From Diphasiastrum complanatum (lineage: Eukaryota > Streptophyta > Lycopodiopsida > Lycopodiales > Lycopodiaceae): 64,000 bases of DNA. The DNA lies in the NCBI GenBank assembly GCA_029204225.1, contig CM055099.1, forward strand, positions 47,492,542-47,556,541, in the 5' to 3' direction. Within the stretch, counting starts at the first letter, position 1. Every line of letters begins with the position of its first letter. The translations under genes and the position numbers were made by a program. Below the pieces are notes generated by a model. That model ran no database searches. It was not told the origin of the DNA and saw nothing but the letters and a program-made list of their open reading frames with translations. This document shows positions 32,588 to 43,446 of the stretch, piece by piece.

Positions 32588-35232
32588 ATGGATCCATCAT
32601 CTAGTTCATGTCTCATTGAGGAACTCGATGGAGATAACTACCATCTCTAGAATTCAAGATGAAGGTTATACTTCTAGCCAAAGAACTGTGGGACATTTTT
32701 GATGGCACAGAGCTCAAACCAGAAGGTGATGCAGCCGTCATCACCAAGTGGAGACTAAGAGATACAAAGCATTTGCCAGAATCACCCTCAACATCAAGGA
32801 TACTCAGATTAGCCACATACGTGCTGCTTAGACTGCAAAGGATGCATGGGACATCCTAGCAACTCTCTACGACATCAGAAATGTTACATCCAAGCTTCGT
32901 CTGAGGAAGAAATTTTTCACCCTCAGAATGTCTGATGTAGATAGTGTTTCAAGCCACCTCAACACCTTTAAAAATCTTATGGAGCAGATGACTGCAACTG
33001 GCTCAATCATAGAAGATTCCGATGCAATCATGACTCTATTATCGAGTCTACCTAAAGCCTACGAAAATTGGGTAATGGCAATTTCTACCCAGGAGCACCT
33101 CACTCTATCAAGAGTAATTTTGCTGCTCCGACGAGAGGAGATCAGAAGATCAGCATCCTTCTCAGGCTCAGGATCGAATCCTCAAACTCTGTATTCAAAA
33201 AATCAAAAGTCTAGATCCAAGAGATCTACAAAGTCAGATTATCCTGATAAGAAGAGCAACATGCAGCAGTCTGTACCAAATGAAGCATCAACATCAGAGT
33301 CTTCATCATTCCAGCCAAGATAGAATCTATTCTGTAAGTACTGTAAGAGGACTGGTCACCTTATCAAGGATTGTAGAACACTGCAATACAACAACGAAAG
33401 GAAACAACAGTTCCAACAACAAGCAAATGTTGCTTCTATCAGTCAGTCGATCCAGCAACAGGAGGAAAATGAAGCTGCCTTCTTGACCAAAGTCGAAGAA
33501 CAACATGATATCGATCCCTAGTATTTGGACTCATGTGCATCACAACACATGACTCACCATCGAGACTGGTTCCATGACTACAAGTCATACACCCATCCTA
33601 CAGTTGTGCAACTTGGAGACAACTTGACTCATACTATCGAGAGTGTAGGAACAATCAAAGTCAAATTCCAGAAATGTGATGTAATGTTTTTGTCCAATGT
33701 TCTTCACATTCCAGATCTGACCAAAAACCTACTCTCAGTTAGCAGAATCACAGATTTGGGTCAGAGGGTTGTGGCAATCTGTACAAAATCAATCACTCCT
33801 ATTCCACAAGTAGTCAAGCTCTTTTTACTTCAACTTCTGAATCAACTGAGATGCTTTGGCATTTCAGATTAGGCCATTTAAACTCCAGTTGTATTCAACA
33901 TATGTCGAAACAAAATTTAGTACAAGATCTACCCTTAATTAGCAAATAGAATTTTTCATGAGAAAGCTGTATTTCCAGCAAGCATGCTAGAACTCCAGTC
34001 ACTTCCGATTCAGTTCGTTCTTCTAAAGGTTCGTTAGATCTTGTACACATGGACATTTGTGGCCCAATGCAGACTATTTCCACAGGGGGAGCTGTCTATT
34101 TGCTGACTATCATTGATGACTTCTCTCGAAGGACTGCAACATATTTCTTGAAGAACAAATCCGAGACTCTCAAGTTCTTCATGCAGTTCAAGGCATCATC
34201 AGAAAAATCGACCCAGAGAAGAATCAAAGCTCTACGTTCTGATGCAAAGGGAGTATTTATCTCCACCGCGTTCAAAGCTTTATGCAAGGCCAATCGAATA
34301 CATTTACAACAACATTCAGCTAGCTACTCACCTCAGTCCAATGGTGTAGCTCAAAGGAAGAATAAGTCACTTATTGCAAGTGCAAAGAGCATGCTGGCCC
34401 ATGCCTCTCTTCCAAAGAAATTATAAGCAGAAGTTGTTACTACAACAACCTACCTTCAAAATCGATCCATCTCAGAGGCCCTGAATGGCAAGACACCTTA
34501 TGAGGTGTGGACAGGATCGAAGCCATCATTCACAAATATTCGAGTGTTTGGATGCATAGCCTACTCACAAATCCCTGCTGACTGGACAAGGTCAATCTTC
34601 ATCAGCTCTTCCTCAGACCATCAGACATAAAAGCTCTTCAATCTGGACTCTCAGAAGACTTTCATGAGCAGAAATGTCATTTTTGCGGAAGATCAGTTTA
34701 TCGACCACAAGGGGATAGCTACTTCAAATTTAGATCCTAGAATTGACACCAACAACTACGAACAACTCAGGACTGATTAGAAGATTGACACTGACACTGA
34801 CATCGACATTGACTCCGACAACGAGGCAGTCCCTCAGCAAAACGAATTGCATCAGAGGATTGTAGTTCAATCCAAAAGATCGAACCGATCAAGACAGCCT
34901 CCATCCCGATTTACTGATGATCCAGCCTGCTACTTTGTGTAGAAATCAAACGTTGTTCCAGAGGCAATGTCAACACCTGATACTGATCAAGAGAAGACCA
35001 ATGCATATTCCAAACTCGACAAGACTCAAATTTTTATTTTCAGTCTGTATCAAATCCCTTCATAATCATCATCGTTTATGTAGATGATATGTTACTATTT
35101 TGTAACAATCTAAATTTATTGAAGAATTTTGAAATGCATGTTAGCTCTATCAAAAGGATCATTATCTTAGATTTTAACGATATGTTAAAATTGAAGTACA
35201 AAGAGTTTTTCAGGATCCACATGAAGGAGGAG
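32588..35232 (+). pseudogene. Copia-D gag-pol remnant
   Basis: The ATG at 32588 opens MDPSSSSCLIEELDGDNYHL, followed at once by a stop. Gag continues to 33320. The zinc knuckle CKYCKRTGHLIKDC follows, then protease with DSCASQHM (33525), where the active-site Gly is Cys. Integrase (34049-34426) has MDICGP, RSDAKG and SPQSNGVAQRKN, where the catalytic Glu is Gln. The IN C-terminal part with several stops continues to about 34950. Only a YVDDM piece of RT remains before the 3' LTR. Both enzyme active sites are changed, so the copy is dead. Confidence 0.85.
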
Positions 35233-36271
35233 TGTTAGATTTCCTATGCTCAGTCTTAAACAAATCATTCAAGTAATGAGCATCCTAAAAATCGAAGGCC
35301 AACTACATGTTTTTGGACCTTCACTTTTTTCCCTTTAAGATTTTTTGCCTTAACCATTTTTAGCCACCTTAGCCTTTTTTGCACCTTCGCGAAAAGCGCG
35401 ACACAGTGGCCAAGTGGCAAGAATGCCTTAGAAACCAGTTGAAGGCACCTTTGCCTTTTTCGTCCCTTCGCGAAAAATGCGACAAAGTGGCCAGAATGCC
35501 TTAGAAACCATTTTAAGGCACCTTCGGCTTTTTCGCCTTCTTTGCTGCCTTTAGTCTAAGGCACCTTCGGCTTTTTCGCTACCTTTAGTCTAAGGCACCT
35601 TCGCCTTCTTCTCTGCCTTTAGTCTAAGGCACCTTCGCCTTCTTCGTTGCCTCACGTCTAAGGCATCTTCGGCTTTTTCGGCTTTTTCGCCTTCTTCACT
35701 GCCTTCAGTCTAAGGGCGCCTTCGTGATTTACATACCTTAAGTCTAAGGGCACCTTCAAGATTCGCATACCTTCAGTATAAGGGCACCTTCGGGTTTTTC
35801 GAGTTTTTCACGTTTTTGCTACATTGGTAGACCGACGTTGCCAACTTATCATCAACCCTAAAACAGCTGGAGAAACAAATATCCTAAGGGCGGTTACCAA
35901 CTTTGTATAGATGCAAAACTGGAGTAAATGGCAGTTAAGGCATAAGATATTTTTCTCTCGACACTTGTAAATATATATACTAGCTGAATCAAGCTATGTA
36001 AGTGTCAATTGAATTTCTCTTTCAATTAGAGTTATCTGTAGCCAGCGTTATCACCCTCAGCAAGCTGAAGTTATTACTTCAAGCCATTGTACTCTCTACT
36101 GATATTAATCAGAGTGCAATTTTTGTCTCACTACTGCGTTGTTCATTTGCGCAATCTATATGAATCATTCTACTTGAATATTTCTGCTGCTAACTGTTGC
36201 GTTTCCATTCCTACACGCTGCGCTCAAAGCATCAAGCTTCCGCTACTGCTTACACCCATGGTTTTACGGCA
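35233..36271 (+). repeat. Copia-D 3' LTR
   Basis: It starts TGTTAGATTTCC after the purine tract AAGGAGGAG and ends TTTTACGGCA. It repeats the 5' LTR with numerous substitutions. Confidence 0.85.
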
Positions 36272-36849
36272 ATGGGGAGAGGGTAAAACTAGTTATTGGA
36301 GAGTAGTCTTTCTAAGGACCTATATGGTTGATTAGGCAACTTTTGAAGCTATGTCTGTCCCTAGTAGGTTCATCATTTCTCAAATGACTCTCACTACTAA
36401 TAAAGTTAAATAGAAAGACCATTCTCCTATACACAAAGAGTTTATTATTAGATGTCAAACTAAATTCCCACCATAAAGCAATCTATCATTTATATATGTT
36501 CAAAAATGGCTTGTTTGAGCTTTGTGGTATGAAGCATACTAAAATTTGCCTCTATTTAGAAATTTTTTTAGATTGTAATAGCCTTTTATTTCATGTTGAA
36601 TGCTTATTTGTGTCCTTGTACTCAGCTTGTGATCTTTAGTATCACCTTGTTTTTCATATCATATATCTATATATGTTGCAACTTTTTGAAATGGGAGATA
36701 AGATAAACCATTCCAAATCCTAATGCACTTTTACTAAAAAGGCCATAAGCATTTGAAAAATAGCTCACATGAAGCTCAAACAAACTCCCAAGGACAATGA
36801 TACGTCTAGATGAAAGCATATTTGATTATTTCATCGAATTAGTCTCTTG
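36272..36849. other. No recognisable feature
   Basis: The stretch is AT-rich, and I see no open frame, repeat or LTR border in it. Confidence 0.3.
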
Positions 36850-37110
36850 TTCTTTTAGAACATTTCAGTTTGACCTCATCATACGAAATCCTAGCAGAAG
36901 GTACTTGTGTTCTACCAACCTTCCACGAAAAACGTGGGAACTAATCTCTCATATTTCTAGAACATTCTAGTGAGATCTCATCGCGAGCATAATCTTGCAA
37001 AGGATGAGTCGTGTTTCACGCATAGTCATCCAATGAAACGTGTTCAAAAGAAAAACTGAGCCTTGATTTCACGTGGAGGAAGGCCCCATATAAAGCCCTT
37101 CTGCAAGCAC
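36850..37110 (+). promoter_or_regulatory. Promoter-like segment with heat-shock element and TATA box
   Basis: TTCTAGAACATTCTAG at 36955-36970 is a perfect three-unit heat-shock element (TTC-nn-GAA-nn-TTC). A weaker copy lies at 36850-36866. ACGTGG-type boxes occur at 36931-36938, 37039 and 37071. A TATAAAG box follows at 37089-37095, about 120 bp downstream. This layout is that of a heat-inducible plant promoter, but no matching coding region follows within 500 bp. Confidence 0.5.
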
Positions 37111-37596
37111 ATGAGACCATGACCTTCCAATAATTCCCAAGAAAGGAGATTCCAACGTCACTCACTCACGTACATGTCGATGTCTGTTCTCGAGGGAGAT
37201 AGATCCGTATACACATAATTATATATACATGAATGATTTTTGGAGCTTCTATTTATGTTCACACAATCCACATAAATACATTATCCTTGTCTCCTTGGCT
37301 TGTGTCATCCACGTTTAGCCCCAACTCCCAAGCACCCACAAAAATACAAAAAAAAGGAAAAATATTTTTTGATTTTCATGAAAATAAAAAATTTATTGGA
37401 GGAGCCACCCCCACGTCCCCCCCCTTCTACTATTCAACAACAAGACATCATCTTATTAAACAACATGAGCTCAATAATGAGCCCAAAAAGAAAATAAAAA
37501 ATAAAAATAATTTATTTATTTAATTAAATCTGGAAACTTAATTGCGCGTGCCCCCCACGAATATCTCCGGCGGTGACTAGGTTCCATTCCACGGGC

Positions 37597-37842
37597 ACGT
37601 GTCTTGCAGGTGGGGAGAGAGCAGGCCGACAGGTCCAGGTTCGACGGACACGTGTCCTTCGCGGCTACTGGTTCTGTGTTGCGAGCACGTCTTTCTGACA
37701 AGACGTCGCAGTCGCCGGCGCGTATAAAGCGACAGCGAAGCCAAGCGTCAGCCAATGAGAGGCGTCCACGACGTAGCACGTGTTGGGATGACGTTGCACC
37801 AACATTCCCACACTAACGTGGGCGACTCACAGAATCCCACGT
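37597..37842. promoter_or_regulatory. Dense ACGT-core (G-box/ABRE) island
   Basis: Nine ACGT cores fall within 246 bp, at 37597, 37650, 37687, 37703, 37771, 37778, 37791, 37816 and 37839. Several have full G-box/ABRE context (GGACACGTGTCC, GGCACGTGTC, CCCACGTGTCC). TATAAAG lies at 37723 and CCAAT at 37752. The island is much more GC-rich than its flanks. ACGT cores bind bZIP and bHLH factors, so it may be a stress or ABA-responsive promoter whose gene is not visible. Confidence 0.55.
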
Positions 37843-38206
37843 GTCCAGACCAGCCCGTCACTGAAAGCCTCCAAACGGAGTAGCCTCCATGATCTGACGC
37901 AGGAGCAGGCCTTCACTTTCCATGATTAAGAGATGAGGCTTCCCAATTTATCTAATTTTTATTATTCAATTAATATTTAGCAAAAAATGAGCATTTAATG
38001 CAACTCCCAGTTTAGTTTTAAATATGGAATTTAAATCTATTAGTGAAAAGGAATGAACTTCCCACTTTTTATTTTTTTTAATATTGGAATTTGGATTGAT
38101 ACTTTGAAATGGGGTTTCCAAATTCGGATTAGCGTACTTATTCTTAGATTTGATTTTTTTTTTTTGTTTGGAATTAGAAATTAGGTCACATCGAGCTTTT
38201 CTTTTC

Positions 38207-38417
38207 GATCCCGCGTGGAGTTTCATCAATGTTGTTTTCTTCATTAATGAATCACCTATTCTAGTGCTCCAAGAAACATCTCTCAAGTTTCCCTTCAATA
38301 TCTTGCATTTAGATCCCACATGGAGTTTCATCAATGTTGTTTTCTTCATTAATGAATCAACTAATTCTAGTGCTCCAAGAAACATCTCTCAAGTTTCCCT
38401 TCAATATCTTGCATCTT
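38207..38417. repeat. 105-bp direct tandem duplication
   Basis: Two copies begin GATCCC(G/A)C(G/A)TGGAG at 38207 and 38312 and run to CTTGCAT, with few differences. The sequence is non-coding as far as can be seen. Confidence 0.9.
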
Positions 38418-38712
38418 TCAAGGAATGTTTATTTTAAAGAAAGGGTGCTTTCCAAAAAAACCTTAAACTCAAAAATGTTGCTTTCCAAAGTCCTACAATT
38501 GAATGTTGCCTTGGATTATAGTACCTAGCCTTTTAAAAATATCAATGCACCAATTTTATGTATTCTAATTTGCTAGATTGTACCCATCATAACTGAAAAT
38601 TATATTTTAGATTTTTAAAGACCACTAGCATCCAACTATTTTGTTGGGTCTCATCCTAGCCCACTTCAGCAATAAATTTTATGGTACACCATGTTATCAA
38701 GTTATAAATTAG

Positions 38713-38964
38713 CCATGTACTGGCCTACATGAACTTTTATCATTCGCCTTTTCTCACGGAGACCTTGGCCCTCTCTCCACCTCCACTACTACTACCAACG
38801 ATATCAAATGGCTTTTCAAGGCTCTAGAGAAGACGGGCAGAATTTCCTATTCCGTTGTCTACTCTACAGCTAAAGAGCCTAACTTCAACTTTTCTTGGTT
38901 CAACTCTAAGCTATTAGTTGCAGAAGTGACAAACAATTTAGACAATTTTAGTAGTATTAGATAA
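38713..38964 (+). pseudogene. Orphan coding-like fragment, not recognised
   Basis: An 83-codon frame without ATG reads SHGDLGPLSTS, DIKWLFKALEKTGRISYSVV and FSWFNSKLLVAEV before TAA at 38962. Its residue mix is protein-like and unlike the retroelement frames nearby. It could be an exon captured from a host gene. I do not recognise it. Confidence 0.3.
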
Positions 38965-39239
38965 CAATAAATCAGAGTAGCATCCATTCACATTGACATA
39001 AATTTGAACTTAATAAGAGAATGGATTGATTCAGAAAGAATAAATGCAAGTCAGCTAAAATAACGAGCACAAGACAATTGTGGTGATAACCGCGTACTCG
39101 AAACTACTTTTAGTTTCTCAACAACTTCGATGATTAGAAGATCATTTGATAGCTTAATTTGACTCTCTGTCTAAATCTAATCGATGTTATAACATTTATT
39201 GTGTCTGCTGATTGATCGGTTTTGATTCTTGTCATCTTC
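38965..39239. other. No recognisable feature
   Basis: The stretch is short, AT-rich and has no open frame or repeat that could be supported. Confidence 0.3.
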
Positions 39240-40037
39240 ATGATAAGTTGTACATTTATTCAGACATTTATACAAATGTATAGAGACGTTGAGCTATGCA
39301 GAGTTAATCATCTATGCCGAGATTGCCCGATGAGAAATCCACAAATAGCCAGGAGGCATTTGGCCTATGCAGACCGACATGCACCTGTGGTGACCCTTCC
39401 ACCTCGAACGCACTATAAAAGAAAAATGTTAGTGCCACCGGGCTATGAAGCGAGTGATGAAGAAGACAATCTGGCAAAAGTCCCAAAGTACACAAAGATA
39501 CCCTCGAGCAAACAAGTAAAACCATCACAGAAGACAGAGATGGTAGAATCCATCACGCCAATGGTAACTGAGGAAGTCAAGAAATTGGCATCTGACGAAG
39601 TCCAACGGATTTTACCAAGTCTCTTGGCGCAATCACTGCAAAGAACTCTTAGTGATGAAGTACAAAGGGGACTAGCGTCAACAAGGCAACTTGAAGGCAA
39701 TTCAGCACAAGATCCAAGGAAAAGTGCCATCACACAGCCTTCAACGGGGAAGTGCAATGACCAAGGGAAGACTAAAGTTGATGATTGTCCCTCAACGAGC
39801 AAGATTCAACCAAAGTCTCATTGTTCCATAATGCAGCAGCCCAAAATAACACCAAATCCAGGTATATCCATTCTTCAATGGCCAAATCTAGGTAATCCAC
39901 CTACAATGACAAAGCCTTGTCCTAAATCTTTGATATTGAGGAAAGTCTTCAGGTTATGGCATACCATGAATACCTGGACAAATAAGAGAGTCAAACAAGC
40001 ATGTCATATCCACATTATGATTTGGGGGAGTCCATGA
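39240..40037 (+). pseudogene. Gypsy gag-like ORF with zinc-knuckle remnant
   Basis: The frame contains CRVNHLCRDCP, which looks like a degraded CCHC knuckle, a short acidic segment, then a long Lys/Glu/Ser/Gln-rich helical and low-complexity region (TEEVKKLASDEVQRILPSLL with a second SDEVQR copy) and a Pro-rich end. This resembles the region between gag and protease in plant gypsy elements. No protease or RT follows in frame. The identity is tentative. Confidence 0.4.
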
Positions 40038-40936
<899 letters not shown>

Positions 40937-40984
40937 CTGTAATAAACTTCAGTATCTTCCAATCAATGCAATAAGGGCATAAAA

Positions 40985-41412
40985 TCACACACATATGATG
41001 GTACTAACTCGCCACACAAAGACAATGTGAAAAAAAGTGAAAAATCTCAATTTTTTCATCATTAATCAACAAGATTTACACTGATATATATACATATCCT
41101 TCTCGGATCTAGGTTTTAGGTTTACCCTTAAACCATATGTGACCTAACCCTAAATTCAACACCCTAAAATATGCCATGTACCCTAGAATTGACTTCATGA
41201 ACTCGAGATCCATCAACAAGGTAGAATTTGCTAAAAATAGTCCTACATTCTCTCTACAATGGTAATGTGCATTTTGTACTCATTATAAAGACACCAATAG
41301 ACCTCGTGTGAGGAATTTACATAATTATGCATAGGGCTAAGCATCTATACACGTGGCATGTGCCACAACACCATTACAAGTGGAATTACATCAAACTAGA
41401 CAAATTTCAATA
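40985..41412 (-). repeat. Copia-F 3' LTR (approximate)
   Basis: The minus strand after the RNase H remnant begins near TATTGAAATTTG at 41412 and shows the same general order of motifs as the Copia-A LTR (a CCTAAACC-type run, then GAGATCCATCAACAA). The far border could not be fixed and no second copy is present. Confidence 0.4.
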
Positions 41413-42386
41413 CTCATGCTCGCTATCTAGCTAGTAGATGATAACACAAACTTACTAACTAAACCAAGGGCTAATCCAAGCTTAAAAAATGCAGCCTTTT
41501 GAAGAGGGCTTTTCAATATATGAGCAATGCATTATTCACTTGAAACATGATCCAATGAGACCTCTTTAGGTTGGACTTTCCCCCTTACAAAATTGTGAGC
41601 AACTTCTATGTGTTTGCTCCTTGCATGGTAGATTGGATTGGATGCTAGGTGTTGGGCTGAGGTGTTATCATTTTAGATGAGTGGAATGGTCACTTTGAGC
41701 TCCTTAAGAAACCTTTTGATCCAAATCGGATCCTTGGTTGTGGTCGTTAGAGCCTTGTAGTCGGCCTCGGTTGATGAAAGAGATATTGTTTCTTGCTTCT
41801 TTAATAGCCAAGAAACTACAAAGGAACTTGTTGAATTTCTATCCTTCTTGTCCCCTACAAAATCTAAATCACTAAAGGCATGCAAGTTAATAAAGTCACG
41901 TCTATAAAGGATTTTAAAGTCTAGTGTACCCAAGATGTATCTCAATATCCTCTTGGCACATTTCCAATGGATAAGTAATGGATATTGTATATTTTGGCTA
42001 AGCTTGCAAACACTATAGCAAAGATCATGTCTTGTTATGGTTATCTACATTAAGGAGCCAATAGGTTTCCTATAAAGAGTGATGTCCTTGAAGGATATTT
42101 CATCCTCTTTATTGGTTACTTTTACATCATGCTCCATGGGAGTCTCTACATGCTTACATCCATGCATGTTAAATCTATTGAGTAATGAAAGGGCATACTT
42201 AGATTGACAAATGAAGACATAATCTAAATATCTAAGTACTTCCATACCCAAAATGAAGTGCAAATGGCCGAGATCTATTATCTTGAATCCTTTGGATAGA
42301 TCGAACTTAGTTTTCTCAATCCCTTCTACGTTATCTCCACTAAGAATGATATCATCAACATAAAACAATAAAAGTACAAAGTGGGA
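41413..42386 (-). pseudogene. Copia-F reverse transcriptase and RNase H remnant
   Basis: From 42386 downward the frame gives LLFYVDDIILSGDNVEGIEK, LGHLHFILGMEV, QSKYALSLLNRFNMHGCKHV and, after a stop near 42045, RNase H with LHAFSDLDFVGDKKDRNS and SSTEADYKAL (41945-41673), then HARSKHIEVAHNFVRGKV. Frameshifts and stops make it inactive. Upstream it joins a gypsy RNase H piece, but Copia-E has inserted exactly there. Confidence 0.8.
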
Positions 42387-42659
42387 CTTAGAATTTGCTT
42401 TGCACAGGAACACGGATCATGCTACACAGTAACATAGACATAAAACACTCTCCACAGCAAGCTCACATAGCAACTATATTTCTCAAAATGAAATTACACT
42501 GTACATATAGTTGTTCACTCAGGCAACCCATGCATGACCCAGGTTGCCGTTGGCGGGACGCGTGTCCCGTCGACTTGCCTCGTGGCGAGGCCAACTAATC
42601 CTTATCCACCGATAGGACCCACAGTACAGTAGCACAATGATTCTACTTTAATTCTAACT
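42387..42659 (-). repeat. Copia-E 3' LTR
   Basis: On the minus strand it begins AGTTAGAATT and ends AATTCTAAG, an inverted-repeat end in place of the usual TG...CA. It contains the near-palindrome GGGACGCGTGTCCC (42554-42567) and the hairpin CCTCGTGGCGAGG (42577-42589). Confidence 0.85.
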
Positions 42660-42831
42660 CTCTCCCTTAAAGTAGAGTCTACTTTATATACAGTCATATA
42701 CATAGCCTTAAAGTCAACAAACTTTAAGTACAGAAAGCATTGATCTAAACTTATCAAACTTTTATCCAACAAGTGGCTTAGTGAAAATATCAGCTAGTTG
42801 TTCTTCTATGCTACAATGAACAACATGAATT

Positions 42832-43445
42832 TCACGACTCAAGCCTCTCACGTATAAAGTGATACTGAATCTCAATGTGTTTAGTTCTCGCATGGAACAC
42901 TGGATTCTTTGCTAGCTGAATGCCACTCTGATTGTCGCTATGTAATATCGTGGGATTTTTCTGCTTCACGCCAACTTCTTCCAAGATTTGTCTCAACCAT
43001 ATAGCTTCCTGTGTTGCACTACACATTGCCTTATACTCTGCCTCTGTGGTTGAAAGAGCAATTGTACTTTGCTTCTTACTAGACCAGGAAAAGCAACTAC
43101 CACAAAACTGGAATACATACCTTGTGGTGGATCTACGATCATCATAGTCACCTCCCCAATCCGCATCCACATAGCCACACAACTCAGGTAAACCATCATG
43201 CTTCCTGTAAATCAAGCCATACTCTAAAGTGCCTTTCATATAACGTAAAATGCTTTAGCTGCCTTCCAATGCGTTTCCGCAGGTTCTGCCATAAATTAAC
43301 TTACAATGCCAACAACATAGCATATATCTGGTCTAGTCGTGGTAAGGTAAATAAAGCTCCCTACTAACTGCCTATACAGCGTAGCATCAAATGACTGTGA
43401 CTCATCAAGCTTAGAAAGCTTTTTACCTGGCTCAATAAGCTATTC
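42832..43445 (-). pseudogene. Copia-E RT C-terminus and RNase H
   Basis: The minus frame reads DATLYRQLVGSL (end of RT, broken frame), then GTLEYGLIYRKHDG, YVDADWGGDYDDRRS and LSTTEAEYKAMCSATQEAIW, ending HARTKHIEIQYHF. These are the usual motifs of copia RNase H. The main RT body, including the YVDD site, is missing between 43447 and here. Confidence 0.85.
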
Positions 43446-43446
43446 A

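Larger units (their letters stand above)
31408..36271 (+). mobile_element. Copia-D, decayed and deleted Ty1/copia element
   Basis: LTRs of about 1038 bp bracket gag, protease and integrase remnants. The 5' LTR lacks about its first 22 bp and abuts foreign retroelement DNA, so no target duplication survives. RT and RNase H are almost entirely deleted. Confidence 0.85.

Noticed and set aside
37233-37523. A gene driven by the heat-shock-like promoter
   Set aside because: The 96-codon frame lacks an ATG near the promoter, has no known motif and ends in Lys/Asn-rich low complexity.
37516-37816. Arg/Ala-rich open frames on both strands at the ACGT island
   Set aside because: GC-rich sequence has few stops; the residue mix is not protein-like and no start or motif supports a gene.
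42395-42598. Nearly identical 67-codon frames at 42395 and 47188
   Set aside because: They are translations of the two Copia-E LTRs.
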